Shown piece by piece: positions 1 to 8,365 of a stretch of DNA of 64,000 nucleotides. Origin of the DNA: Halobaculum litoreum (GTDB lineage Archaea; Halobacteriota; Halobacteria; Halobacteriales; Haloferacaceae); assembly GCF_030127125.1 (NCBI RefSeq), contig NZ_CP126156.1, positions 310,001 through 374,000 on the forward strand. Reading direction: 5' to 3'. The notes below the pieces were generated by a model. That model worked only from the letters and a program-made list of their open reading frames with translations. It had not been told where the DNA came from and searched no databases. The translations under genes were made by a program, and so were the position numbers. Position 1 is the first letter of the stretch. Every line of letters begins with the position of its first letter.

Positions 1-93
1 TTCATCACAATAACACTACCTGTCGCGGACACCGACCGGACGTCACTGCGCCAAGCCGGTCGGAGTCGACGACCGACGATCCCCGACGGCTCG

Positions 94-1446
94 TTACGGC
101 CACAGCCCGCGGACGCTCTTGGCCTCCGCGATGCGCCCGAGCGCGACGACGTACGCCGCGTCGCGCCACGTGATGTCCTTGTCCTCGACCTCGGTGCGGA
201 CGGCGTCCCACGCCTTCAGCATCTCCGCCTCCAGTTCCGAGCGCACCTCCTCGACGGTCCACGTCCGGCGGTTGATGTCCTGCAGCCACTCGAAGTAGCT
301 GGCGGTGACGCCGCCGGCGTTCGCGAGGATGTCGGGGATCACGTGGACGCCGCGCTCGGCGAGGATCCCGTCGGCCGTGGACGTCGTCGGGCCGTTCGCC
401 CCCTCGACGACGATGTCGGCGCGGACGTCGGCGGCGTTGTCCGCGGTGATGACGTTGCCGACGGCCGCCGGGACCACCACGTCCACGTCGAGTTCGAGGA
501 TGTCGCTCCCCTCGTCGAGCAGGTCGACGCCGGCCGTCTCGGCGGCGTAGTCGGTGACGGCGTTGGGCCGCTCGGAGAAGCTCGGGACGGCGTAGGTGTC
601 GAGCCCGGCGGGGTCGTACACGGCGCCACCGGTGTCGGAGACGGACACCACGTCCGCGCCCCAGTCGTCGAGCAGGCGGGCGGCGTTGGCGCCGACGGAG
701 CCGTACCCCTGCACGGCGACCGTGAGGCCGTCGAGGTCGGAGCCGTAGTAGTCGGCGGCCTCGCGGACGACGATGGCGACCGACCGGCCGGGCGCCTCCT
801 CGCGCCCCTCCGTCCCGCCGACGACGGGCGGCTTGCCCGTGACGACGCCGGGGATGGTCTCGCCCTCCTGCATCGAGTACGCGTCCATGAACCACGCCAT
901 CGTCTGGGCGTCGGTGCCCATGTCGGGGGCGGGGATGTCCTTCTTCGGTCCGACGAACTTCCGCAGCTCCTCGGCGAAGCGGCGGGTGAGCTTCTCCGTC
1001 TCCGTCGCGGACAGCTCCTTGGGGTCGACGACGACGCCGCCCTTGCCGCCGCCGAAGGGGAGGTCCATCACCGCGCACTTCCACGTCATCCACATCGAGA
1101 GGCCGACGCACTCCGCCTCGCTGACGTGGGGGTGGAAGCGGAGGCCGCCCTTGTACGGTCCGCGCACGTCGTCGTGTTGGGCGCGGTAACCGGTGAACAC
1201 CTCGACGGAGCCGTCGTCGCGCTCCAGCGGCACCGCGACGCGGTGGACGGTCGTCGGGTGTTTCAGGCGCTCGACGACGCCGGGGTCCACGTCGATGTGG
1301 GCGGCGGCGTGCTCCAGTTGCCGGCGTGCGGTCTCCAGCGCCGTCTCGGGCTCGGCGTCGTCCTCGGTCCCGGCGTGTTCGTCGGTCGCGGCGGGTTCGT
1401 CGGTCGCGGCGCGGTCCTCGCGTGTGTCTGCGGTTCCGGTGGACAT
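94..1446 (-). CDS. gdhB: Glu/Leu/Phe/Val dehydrogenase family, glutamate dehydrogenase paralogue 1
   Basis: This gene encodes a 450-residue NAD(P)-dependent glutamate dehydrogenase that interconverts glutamate and 2-oxoglutarate plus ammonia in the cytoplasm. The substrate-binding half shows the [10 protein letters not shown] segment, the glycine-rich GGGKGG segment with the catalytic-region lysine, and IPAPDMGT. The C-terminal half has the dinucleotide-binding motif GYGSVG. A hydrophilic Thr/Glu/Asp-rich extension of about 35 residues precedes the conserved fold; the paralogue at 1759-3018 lacks it. The start is the ATG that opens this extension. It is divergent from that paralogue across a shared intergenic region. 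The family call is firm; the cofactor preference and the letter in the symbol are inferred. Confidence 0.93.
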   Translation of the reverse strand: MSTGTADTREDRAATDEPAATDEHAGTEDDAEPETALETARRQLEHAAAHIDVDPGVVERLKHPTTVHRVAVPLERDDGSVEVFTGYRAQHDDVRGPYKGGLRFHPHVSEAECVGLSMWMTWKCAVMDLPFGGGKGGVVVDPKELSATETEKLTRRFAEELRKFVGPKKDIPAPDMGTDAQTMAWFMDAYSMQEGETIPGVVTGKPPVVGGTEGREEAPGRSVAIVVREAADYYGSDLDGLTVAVQGYGSVGANAARLLDDWGADVVSVSDTGGAVYDPAGLDTYAVPSFSERPNAVTDYAAETAGVDLLDEGSDILELDVDVVVPAAVGNVITADNAADVRADIVVEGANGPTTSTADGILAERGVHVIPDILANAGGVTASYFEWLQDINRRTWTVEEVRSELEAEMLKAWDAVRTEVEDKDITWRDAAYVVALGRIAEAKSVRGLWP

Positions 1447-1758
1447 GGGTGGTGTCGCCCGCCGTGTGACGGGGTGATACCGGCGGTGCGACGGATCGGA
1501 ATATAGTATTAATGATGCTGTCCGAACTAAGGTATATTACCACAACATAGGTTCGACCGGCCGGACGGATCGCACGACTCCGTCGGGGTACGTCGTGGGA
1601 CGCCGGCCGCGCGCAGTCGATCGAGGGCGGCGTCCGGACCGTCGAGGTACCGGACGCGTCGCGTGTGGCCGTCGGTAGGTATGCGTCTTAGGGAGGGTAA
1701 GGAATATCCATGATATTGATTCGGCATCGTTAAGAACGGGGACGGTGCCCGGGTACGT
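1447..1758. promoter_or_regulatory. Divergent intergenic region between the two gdh genes
   Basis: This gene-free stretch of 312 bases is visibly AT-richer at both ends than the genes around it. Facing gdhA, GTTAAGAA at about 1729-1736 lies 23-30 bases before the ATG, the spacing expected of a haloarchaeal TATA box for a nearly leaderless transcript. Facing gdhB, a TATA-like stretch (ATTAATACTATATTCC on the minus strand) lies at about 1499-1514. AATATCCATGATATT at 1703-1717 forms an imperfect palindrome that could be an operator. I see no coding sequence. The promoter assignments rest on position and composition only. Confidence 0.5.
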
Positions 1759-3018
1759 ATGTCCGGAGACGAGGCCAACCCCTTCGAGAGCCTCCAAGAG
1801 CAGATCGACGACGCGGCGGCGTACCTCGACGTCCGCGACGACGTCATCGACCGGCTCAAACACCCCGAGCGGGTGCTGGAGCTGAACCTCTCGGTCGACA
1901 TGGACGACGGGAGCCTCGGGCGGTTCACGGCGTTCCGCTCGGAGTTCAACGGCGACCGCGGCCCGTACAAGGGCGGCATCCGCTACCACCCGGGCGTCAC
2001 CCGCGACGAGGTGAAGGCGCTGTCGGGGTGGATGGTGTACAAGTGCGCCGTCGTCGACATCCCGTACGGCGGCGGCAAAGGCGGGATCGTCATCGACCCG
2101 TCGGACTACTCCGAGGCGGAGATCGAGCGTGTCACGCGCTCGTTCGCCGAGGAACTCCGTCCGTTCATCGGCGAGGACACGGACATCCCCGCGCCGGACG
2201 TGAACACCGGCCAGCGGGAGATGAACTGGATCAAGGACACCTACGAGACGCTGGAGAACACGACCGAGCCCGGCGTCGTCACGGGCAAGTCGCTGGAGGC
2301 CGGCGGGTCGGAGGGCCGCGTCGAGGCGACGGGGCGCTCGACGATGCTCACCGCCCGCGAGGCGTTCGACTACCTCGGCAAGGAGATGGACGGCGCGTCG
2401 GTCGCCGTGCAGGGGTACGGCAACGCCGGCCACATCGCCGCCTACCTCATCGAGGACCTCGGCGCGAACATCGTCGCCGTCTCCGACTCCTCGGGCGCCG
2501 TGTACGCCGAGGACGGCCTCGACGCCCGCGACGTGAAGGCGTACAAAAACGAGACGGGCTCGGTCACGGGCTACCCCGACGCCGACGAGGAGTTCGCCAA
2601 CGAGGGCCTCCTCACGCTCGACGTCGACCTGCTCGTGCCCGCGGCGTTGGAGAACGCCATCGACGGCGACCTCGCGCCGGACGTGGAGGCCGACGTGATC
2701 GTCGAGGCCGCCAACGGCCCGCTCACGCCGGACGCCGACGACATCCTCACCGACGCCGACGTCCACGTGTTCCCGGACATCCTCGCGAACGCCGGCGGCG
2801 TCACCGTCAGCTACTTCGAGTGGGTGCAGAACCGCCAGCGCTTCTACTGGACCGAGGAGCGCGTCAACGAGGAGTTGGAGCGCCACATCGTCTCGGCGTT
2901 CGACGACCTCACGACGTGCTACGAGGAGCGCGACGTGCCGAACTTCCGGACCGCCGCGTACGTCGTCGCCATCCAGCGGGTGGTCGACGCGTTCTCCGAC
3001 AACGGCAACTGGCCCTGA
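1759..3018 (+). CDS. gdhA: Glutamate dehydrogenase paralogue 2
   Basis: This 419-residue cytoplasmic enzyme belongs to the same family as the gene at 94-1446 and has the usual length for a haloarchaeal glutamate dehydrogenase. Visible motifs are [29 protein letters not shown] and the Rossmann motif GYGNAG near residue 220. The C-terminal half ends with the conserved [15 protein letters not shown] block, present almost identically in the other paralogue. The ATG at 1759 follows a TATA-like box at normal distance. Having two divergent copies suggests separate catabolic and anabolic roles, as in other haloarchaea, but the sequence does not show which is which. Confidence 0.94.
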   Translation: MSGDEANPFESLQEQIDDAAAYLDVRDDVIDRLKHPERVLELNLSVDMDDGSLGRFTAFRSEFNGDRGPYKGGIRYHPGVTRDEVKALSGWMVYKCAVVDIPYGGGKGGIVIDPSDYSEAEIERVTRSFAEELRPFIGEDTDIPAPDVNTGQREMNWIKDTYETLENTTEPGVVTGKSLEAGGSEGRVEATGRSTMLTAREAFDYLGKEMDGASVAVQGYGNAGHIAAYLIEDLGANIVAVSDSSGAVYAEDGLDARDVKAYKNETGSVTGYPDADEEFANEGLLTLDVDLLVPAALENAIDGDLAPDVEADVIVEAANGPLTPDADDILTDADVHVFPDILANAGGVTVSYFEWVQNRQRFYWTEERVNEELERHIVSAFDDLTTCYEERDVPNFRTAAYVVAIQRVVDAFSDNGNWP

Positions 3019-3044
3019 GCGGTCGCACCGGCGGTCGCGTCGGG

Positions 3045-3122
3045 CCTCGGGGCGACCGCCGCGCCCGTCTCGGCGTCGCCGGCCCTCGGGGCGACCGCCG
3101 CGCCCGTCTCGGCGTCGCCGGC
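3045..3122. repeat. Two perfect tandem copies of a 39-bp unit
   Basis: Positions 3045-3083 and 3084-3122 are identical and adjacent, each starting CCTCGGGGCGACC and ending GTCGCCGGC. They lie in the gap between the gdhA stop and the next start, so they are outside any supported gene. They look like a recent slippage or unequal-crossover duplication of GC-rich spacer DNA. No function is evident. Confidence 0.85.
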
Positions 3123-3157
3123 CCGTCGTCCGCCCGTCGGAACGCGACGCGTGTTTC

Positions 3158-3919
3158 ATGCCGCTGTGGCGCGTCGACCGACGCGTGTCCTCCCTCGTCC
3201 GCCCCGCGCACCTCCGTCCGGCAGAGTCGTCGGTACCGGCCGTCGTCGCCTTCGTCGTCGGACTGCTGGTGCACGGTGCCTACGAGGTCGTCGCCGTCCG
3301 GGCCGGCCCGGTCCCGATCGTGGTGACGGCGCCGGTCGTCGCCACGCTCGCGTACCTCCGGTTCGCCCCGGCCTCCCGGCTCCGGATCGCGGCGCTGCTG
3401 GGGTGGGGGGCGGTCGCGTCGGTCGCGGGCGTCGTCGGGCTGTACCTGCTGACCGCGAACTACTACCTCCCGCGTGCACTCACGCCCGCCGAGGCGGCCG
3501 TCTACGACCTGGGGATGTTCCTGTGGTTCGTGGCGGCGGCGACCGGGGCGTACGCGCTGGCGGCGCGACGGCCGGGCCGGCCGGCGGCCGCGGCGGTGGT
3601 GGCGGTGCCGGCCGTGCAGGCGGCGTTCCACGTCCTCGTCGTCGTGGCGGTAGCCGGGGAGCGATCCGGTAGTCCCGCGGACGCGGCCCCGGCCGACGGA
3701 CGGGGCGCTCGACGCGAGGGCGCGGGGACCCGCGGCTTCATCACCGCCGCGACCGTACGGTGTCCCGATGGAGGAGGCCCGCGTCGAGGCGCTGTTCACC
3801 GCCCCAGAAGGCTCCGCGCCGATGGTCGACCACGACAGCGTCCGCCTCGTCGACGGCGGCATCGAGGGGGACCGCTACCGCGACGGCACCGGCTACTACT
3901 CCCCGTACGACGTCTGTGA
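3158..3919 (+). CDS. Multi-pass membrane protein, probably really ending at 3672
   Basis: The first 170 residues or so form a small membrane protein with about five hydrophobic segments (for example VVAFVVGLLVHG and VVGLYLLTANYYL). I do not recognise the family. As sequenced, the frame then runs on to 3919 through a proline/arginine-rich tail that is only the shadow of the MOSC gene starting at 3768, giving an improbable 152-base same-strand overlap. Restoring one G in the run at 3656-3659 would bring in the TAG at 3670-3672, ending the protein in AVAGGAIR and leaving a normal gap before the MOSC gene. I therefore regard the last 80 residues as artefactual. Confidence 0.6.
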   Translation: MPLWRVDRRVSSLVRPAHLRPAESSVPAVVAFVVGLLVHGAYEVVAVRAGPVPIVVTAPVVATLAYLRFAPASRLRIAALLGWGAVASVAGVVGLYLLTANYYLPRALTPAEAAVYDLGMFLWFVAAATGAYALAARRPGRPAAAAVVAVPAVQAAFHVLVVVAVAGERSGSPADAAPADGRGARREGAGTRGFITAATVRCPDGGGPRRGAVHRPRRLRADGRPRQRPPRRRRHRGGPLPRRHRLLLPVRRL

Positions 3920-4304
3920 GGTGACGCTCGTCGACGCCGCCGCCCTCGACACGATCCGCGAGGAGACGGGTATCGACCTCACCGACGGCCGCCACCGCCG
4001 CAACGTCGTCGTCCGCGGCGCCGACCTCGACGAGCTGCTGGGGGCGACGTTCCGCCTCGGCGACGCCGAGACGGGCGCGGTGCTCCGTGGCACCCGCCCG
4101 CGCCCGCCGTGTACCCACGTCGAACAGGTGGCGGGCGAGGACGGCGTCGCCCGCGCGCTGAAGGGCCGCCGCGGCGGCGTCTGCGCCGACGTCGTCGACC
4201 CGGGCCGCGTCGCCGTCGGCGACGGCGTCGCGGTGCTGGAGGACGACCCGCGCTCGGAGGGCCGGAAGATCGTCGACCGGCTCCGCGAGTCGCTGGGCGG
4301 CTGA
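3768..4304 (+). CDS. MOSC domain protein
   Basis: This 178-residue protein is essentially one MOSC domain, the fold named after the molybdenum cofactor sulfurase C-terminus, which handles sulfur or the molybdenum cofactor. The conserved block GTRPRPPCTHVEQ carries the cysteine typical of the family, and GIEGDRYRDGTGYYS is its N-terminal hallmark. Related stand-alone proteins (YiiM type) are involved in metal-sulfur or pterin chemistry, but the substrate here cannot be read from sequence. The ATG at 3768 opens the conserved domain directly. No molybdoenzyme gene lies alongside. Confidence 0.85.
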   Translation: MEEARVEALFTAPEGSAPMVDHDSVRLVDGGIEGDRYRDGTGYYSPYDVCEVTLVDAAALDTIREETGIDLTDGRHRRNVVVRGADLDELLGATFRLGDAETGAVLRGTRPRPPCTHVEQVAGEDGVARALKGRRGGVCADVVDPGRVAVGDGVAVLEDDPRSEGRKIVDRLRESLGG

Positions 4305-4393
4305 CGTCCCCACCGGTCGCCCGCGCGCCGGCGTGTGCGACGGCGACACACGACCGGCTTACGGCTTTTGAGGCGGTTCGCGTACCCCGGCCC

Positions 4394-5484
4394 ATGTCAC
4401 TCACACCCACGCGCCGACGGTTCGTCGGCGGCCTCGCCGCCGGGGGATCGGGGCGCTCGCCGGCTGTACGGGCGGCGTCGTGCCCGGGAGCGGCGGCGAC
4501 GGCGTCGCCGACCTGTTCGACGCGGGGCCGCCGACCCGCGGGGACCCGCTGCACCAGCCGTGGGACCCTGCCGCCGTCCGCGAGGCGACCGTCTCCGGCG
4601 GCCCGGGCAAGGACGGCATCCCCTCGGTCGACGACCCGCAGTTCGCCGCCGCCGACGAGGTGTCGTTGGCGGCCGACGACGTCGTCTTCGGTTACGCCGG
4701 CGCCGACGACGTCACGGCCTACCCCCAGTCGGTGCTCGTGTGGCACGAGGTCGTGAACGACACGCTGGACGGGACCCCGGTCGCGGTGACGTACTGCCCG
4801 CTGACGGGCACGGCGATGGGGTTCGAGCGCGGCGAGACCACCTTCGGCGTGTCGGGGCGGCTCGTCAACAACAACCTCGTGCTGTACGACCGCGCGACCG
4901 ACTCGCGGTGGCCGCAGGTGCTCGCGACGGCCGTCTCCGGCCCCCACGAGGGCGACCAGCTCCGGGAACTCCGGCTCGTGTGGACGACGTGGGGCCGGTG
5001 GCGCGAGGCGCACCCCGACACGCTGGTGATGACCGAGCACACGGGGTACGCCCGGCGGTACGGCTCGGACCCGTACGGCAACTACAACCCGACGAGCGGC
5101 TACTACGCCGCCGAGAGCCGCACGCTGTTCCCGCCGCTCGACGAGGGGTGGCGGGCGACGCAGGACGACGCCAAGCGGGTGGTCTTCGCCGCCCGGACCG
5201 CCGACCGGGTCCTCGCGTTCGACCGTCCGGCCGCGACGCGGGCGCACCTCCTCGCCACGGCCGACGGCGCGTTCGTCGCCGCGTACGACCCCGCGCTCGA
5301 CACGGCGTGGGTGTACCGCGCCGGCGACGCGACTGTCGAGCCGTCCGGCGAGAGGGACGGTCGCTTCCGCGTCGACGGCGCCGACCACCCGGCCACCGCC
5401 TTGCCGTTGGAGCCGGTGTACGCCTTCGACGCGATGTGGCACGCCGTCGGCGGCTTCTACCCCGAGGCCGAGTATGTCGCGTGA
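4394..5484 (+). CDS. DUF3179 lipoprotein, frameshifted within its signal sequence
   Basis: The intact frame 4480-5484 encodes a DUF3179 domain (YCPLTGTAMGF and VNNNLVLYDR are family hallmarks), a secreted haloarchaeal family of unknown function. The ATG at 4394 begins a twin-arginine signal, TPTRRRFVGGLAAG, in a different frame. Adding one G to the run at 4442-4446 joins the two and gives GGIGALAGCTGG, a complete Tat lipoprotein signal with lipobox LAGC. The native product is therefore most likely a membrane-anchored extracellular protein of about 363 residues. The frame break is probably a homopolymer error. Without it the protein would lose its export signal. Confidence 0.82.
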
Positions 5485-6096
5485 GGGGCGGCCGTCGCCG
5501 TCGCCCGCACCCGGCGCGCGCTCGCGGCCGCGCTCGCCGACCGCGTCGCCGCCGGCGTGTCGGTCGCGGCGACGGTCGGCTACGTCCTCGTGTACCTCGT
5601 CGCCGTCGGCGACCTCGGCCGGGCGAGCGCGGGCGTCGTCGGCGCCGGGGGCGGCGCCGCGGTCGCGACGACCGTCGCGGCGGACCCGCTCGCACGCGCG
5701 CTCGGCGGCGAGGCGGTCGCGCTCGTCACGCTGGGCCCCCTCGAGGTGCTCGTCGCGCCGGCGACGCTCGGCGTCGCGACCGGGCTGGGGCTCCTCGTCG
5801 GCGCCAACCTCGGGCTGTCTGCGCTGGCGTGGCGCGCGCCCGCCGCCTGCGGCGTCTCGCCGGCGTCGGGGCTCGCGGCCGGCCTGCCGGCGTTGCTGTC
5901 CGGGACGGCCTGCTGCGGGCCGCTGGTGTTCCTCGTCCTCGGGGTGCAGGCGACGGGCACGGCGCTGACGGCCGTCGCGTGGCTCCGGCCGGTCGCCGCG
6001 CTCCTGCTCGCGGCGTCGTTGGTGTGGGCGGCGTGGCGCCTCGACGTTCAGGCGTCGGCCGCCGACTCCTCCGGGAAGACGCTCTCGGGGACGTAG
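5474..6096 (+). CDS. Small multi-pass membrane protein, N-terminus frameshifted
   Basis: The clean frame starts at the GTG at 5557 (179 residues) and shows four to five hydrophobic segments, including YVLVYLVAVGDLG and LLSGTACCGPLVFLVLG with an unusual Cys-Cys pair. Coding-like sequence in this frame continues upstream (VAVARTRRALAAALADRV) to the preceding stop. The ATG at 5474, which overlaps the end of the DUF3179 gene, would join it if one G were restored in the run at 5485-5488, so I place the true start there. The C-terminus overlaps the convergent acetamidase gene by 49 bases. The family is not recognised. Confidence 0.65.
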
Positions 6097-7049
6097 GCCG
6101 TCACCGTCCAGTTGGGCGCGTCGACCACCTCGCTGATCTTCAGGTCCATCGCGGCCGAACAGAGGATGTACGCCTCCCCCCGTGTCAGCCCGCGGTGGTC
6201 GTGCAGGTGGGTGATCATGTGGCGCGTCGCCTTCTTCGTCGCCTCCATCAGGTCCGGGTCGATCCCGGTGGTCGCGTACATCGGCTCGTCGCGGCCGGTC
6301 GGCGTGAACGGGCCGGTCGTCGAGAACTCGGGCTGTTCGATGTCGAGGTCCTTGCGCACCCGGAGGCGCGCGGTGACGAACATCGGCGCCTCGACGCCCG
6401 TGACACACACCTCGCCGTCGCCCTGCGCGGCGTGGCAGTCCCCCGTCGAGAACAGCGCCCCGTCGACCTCCACCGGGAGGCGGACGGTCGAGCCGGCGGT
6501 CATGTGCTTGACGTCCATGTTGCCGCCCACGCTGCGCGGCGGGAGCGTGTCGTGCTCGCCCGCCTCGGCGGGGGCGTTGCCGATGACGCCCGGGAACGGG
6601 TCCAGCGGCACCTCGATCCCGTTCACGAACGTCCCGACGTCGCCCTGCAGGTCCCAGACGTGGATGCCCGGCTCCTCGAAGTCCTCGGGGAGCAGGCCCA
6701 ACCCCATCTCGCCGGGGAAGTAGACGTTGTACCCCCACCCCTTGTGTTGGAGGTCGAGCAGGTCGACCTCGAGCACGTCGCCCGGCTCCGCGCCCTCGAC
6801 GTACACCGGCCCGGTGAGCGGGTGGACCGGGTCGAAGCTCACGTCCATGACGTCCTCGGCGGTCGTCTCCACGTCGATCTGCCCGTCGACCGCGTCGCGG
6901 CACTCGAACCGCACGACGTCGCCGTCGGCGACCGTCAGCGCCGGCTCCAGCGAGTTGTCCCACGCCGAGTGGACGTTCCGGTCGGCGTCGGACAGGTGGT
7001 GGTCGACCGTGTACGGGTCGTCGGCCTCGGCGCCAGCGTCGTGTCCCAT
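6048..7049 (-). CDS. Acetamidase/formamidase family protein
   Basis: This 333-residue protein belongs to the FmdA/AmdA family, cytoplasmic enzymes that hydrolyse short amides (formamide, acetamide) to ammonia and the acid. Recognisable segments are the N-terminal AWDNSLEPAL, HPLTGPVYVEGAEPGD, the central GGNMDVKHMTAGS and the metal/active-site region FSTGDCHAAQGDGEVC. The length fits the family. It is the only gene of its kind here; no amide transporter or regulator lies nearby. The ATG at 7049 begins immediately before the conserved region. Confidence 0.92.
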   Translation of the reverse strand: MGHDAGAEADDPYTVDHHLSDADRNVHSAWDNSLEPALTVADGDVVRFECRDAVDGQIDVETTAEDVMDVSFDPVHPLTGPVYVEGAEPGDVLEVDLLDLQHKGWGYNVYFPGEMGLGLLPEDFEEPGIHVWDLQGDVGTFVNGIEVPLDPFPGVIGNAPAEAGEHDTLPPRSVGGNMDVKHMTAGSTVRLPVEVDGALFSTGDCHAAQGDGEVCVTGVEAPMFVTARLRVRKDLDIEQPEFSTTGPFTPTGRDEPMYATTGIDPDLMEATKKATRHMITHLHDHRGLTRGEAYILCSAAMDLKISEVVDAPNWTVTAYVPESVFPEESAADA

Positions 7050-7163
7050 GCCACCACACTACACCTGTTTCGGACTTAACACGACCGGTGACGTGGCGGC
7101 GGTAGCGACGCCCCGGCTATCCGGTCCGATAGTCGGGATCGGGGCTTCTTGTAGCTGTAACGT

Positions 7164-8339
7164 GTGACCGGTGACGTGAGCACGCCCTCCCTCCTCGAAG
7201 CCGGATACGATGCGCTACCCATGCAGGTCGCCGTCATCGACTCGGCCGGCGTCATCGTGCGTACCAACAGCGCGTGGCGGTCGTACGGCGACTGGGAGGG
7301 AATCGACGAGTCGACCGATCCGTGCGGCGGGAACTACCTCCGAGCGTGTCGCGGCGGCGGCGACGGCGACGGCGGCGACCGCTCGCGCGCCGTCGACGGC
7401 GGGGTCCGCGCCGCGGGGCCACGGGCCGCGGAGGCCGACGGCGAGGCGGTGGCGGAGGGGCTCGAGTCCGTCCTCGCCGGCGACGCCGACAGCTTCGAGC
7501 ACGAGTACGCGTGTCACTCCCCGGACGAGCGACGGTGGTTCCTCATGCGCGCCGCCGGCTTCGAACACGCCGGGGAGGCGTTCGCGCAGGTGACACACCT
7601 CGACATCACCGAACGGAAGCTCGCGGAGGCGACCGTCCAGTCCCGGAACGACCGGCTCGAGACGCTCGCCGGCGTCCTCGCGCACGACCTGCGCAACCCC
7701 CTCCAGGTGGTGCAGGGGCGGACGGCGCTCCTCGACTCCCGCTTCGGCGACGACGGCGACGACGACGGCGACGGCGAGGCGCCGGCCGCCGCCACCGACG
7801 CCGGCGACCACGTCGCCTCGATCGACGCGTCGGCCGACCGGATCGAGACGATCATCGAGGACGCGCTCCGGCTGGCGCGCGGCGGGTTCGAGAGCGAGGA
7901 GTCGCCCGCCGAGGTCCGCCTCCGCGAGGCCGCGGAGGCGGCGTGGGACCACGTCCGAAGCGAGGAGGCGACGGTCCGCGTCGTCGACTCGTTCGCCTTC
8001 GAGGCGGCCGCGGGCCCGCTCGGGCAGGTCCTCGAGAACCTGTTCGCCAACGCGGTCGAGCACGCCGGCGCCGACGTGACCCTCACGGTCGGGACGGTCT
8101 CCGGCGGCGCCCGACCGGACGAGCCGTCCGGGTTCTTCGTCGCCGACGACGGCCCCGGCGTCCCGCCCGGGAAGCGCGCGGCGGTGTTCGAGCCGGGCCA
8201 CACGACCGGCGACGACGGCACCGGGCTCGGGCTCGCCATCGTCGAACAGTTCGTCGAGGCGCAAGGGTGGTACGTCGACCTCGTCGAGTCCGACGGCGGC
8301 GGCGCCCGCTTCGAGGTTCGCGGGATCGAACCCCGCTGA
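7164..8339 (+). CDS. PAS-containing soluble histidine kinase
   Basis: This 391-residue sensor kinase has no membrane segment. An N-terminal PAS-like region (VIDSAGVIVRTNSAW) ends in the PAC-type LDITERKLAE. Then come the HisKA H-box LAHDLRNPL at about residue 173 and an HATPase domain with N-box LFANAVEHA, G1 box ADDGPGVPP and G2 box GTGLGLAIV. It should autophosphorylate on the H-box histidine and pass phosphate to an unlinked response regulator; none is encoded nearby. Aspartate-rich inserts interrupt the PAS and HisKA regions. GTG at 7164 and GTG at 7176 are both possible starts. Confidence 0.88.
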   Translation: MTGDVSTPSLLEAGYDALPMQVAVIDSAGVIVRTNSAWRSYGDWEGIDESTDPCGGNYLRACRGGGDGDGGDRSRAVDGGVRAAGPRAAEADGEAVAEGLESVLAGDADSFEHEYACHSPDERRWFLMRAAGFEHAGEAFAQVTHLDITERKLAEATVQSRNDRLETLAGVLAHDLRNPLQVVQGRTALLDSRFGDDGDDDGDGEAPAAATDAGDHVASIDASADRIETIIEDALRLARGGFESEESPAEVRLREAAEAAWDHVRSEEATVRVVDSFAFEAAAGPLGQVLENLFANAVEHAGADVTLTVGTVSGGARPDEPSGFFVADDGPGVPPGKRAAVFEPGHTTGDDGTGLGLAIVEQFVEAQGWYVDLVESDGGGARFEVRGIEPR

Positions 8340-8365
8340 CCGCGCCCGACGGTCGCTCGCCCGGC

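Noticed and set aside
5-1543. Long Arg/Pro-rich open frames opposite or beside real genes (for example 5-1543, 2028-3326, 3979-7059, 41315-43321)
   Set aside because: They are out-of-frame shadows of high-GC genes: extreme Arg/Pro/Ala content, no domains, and a well-conserved gene in another frame.
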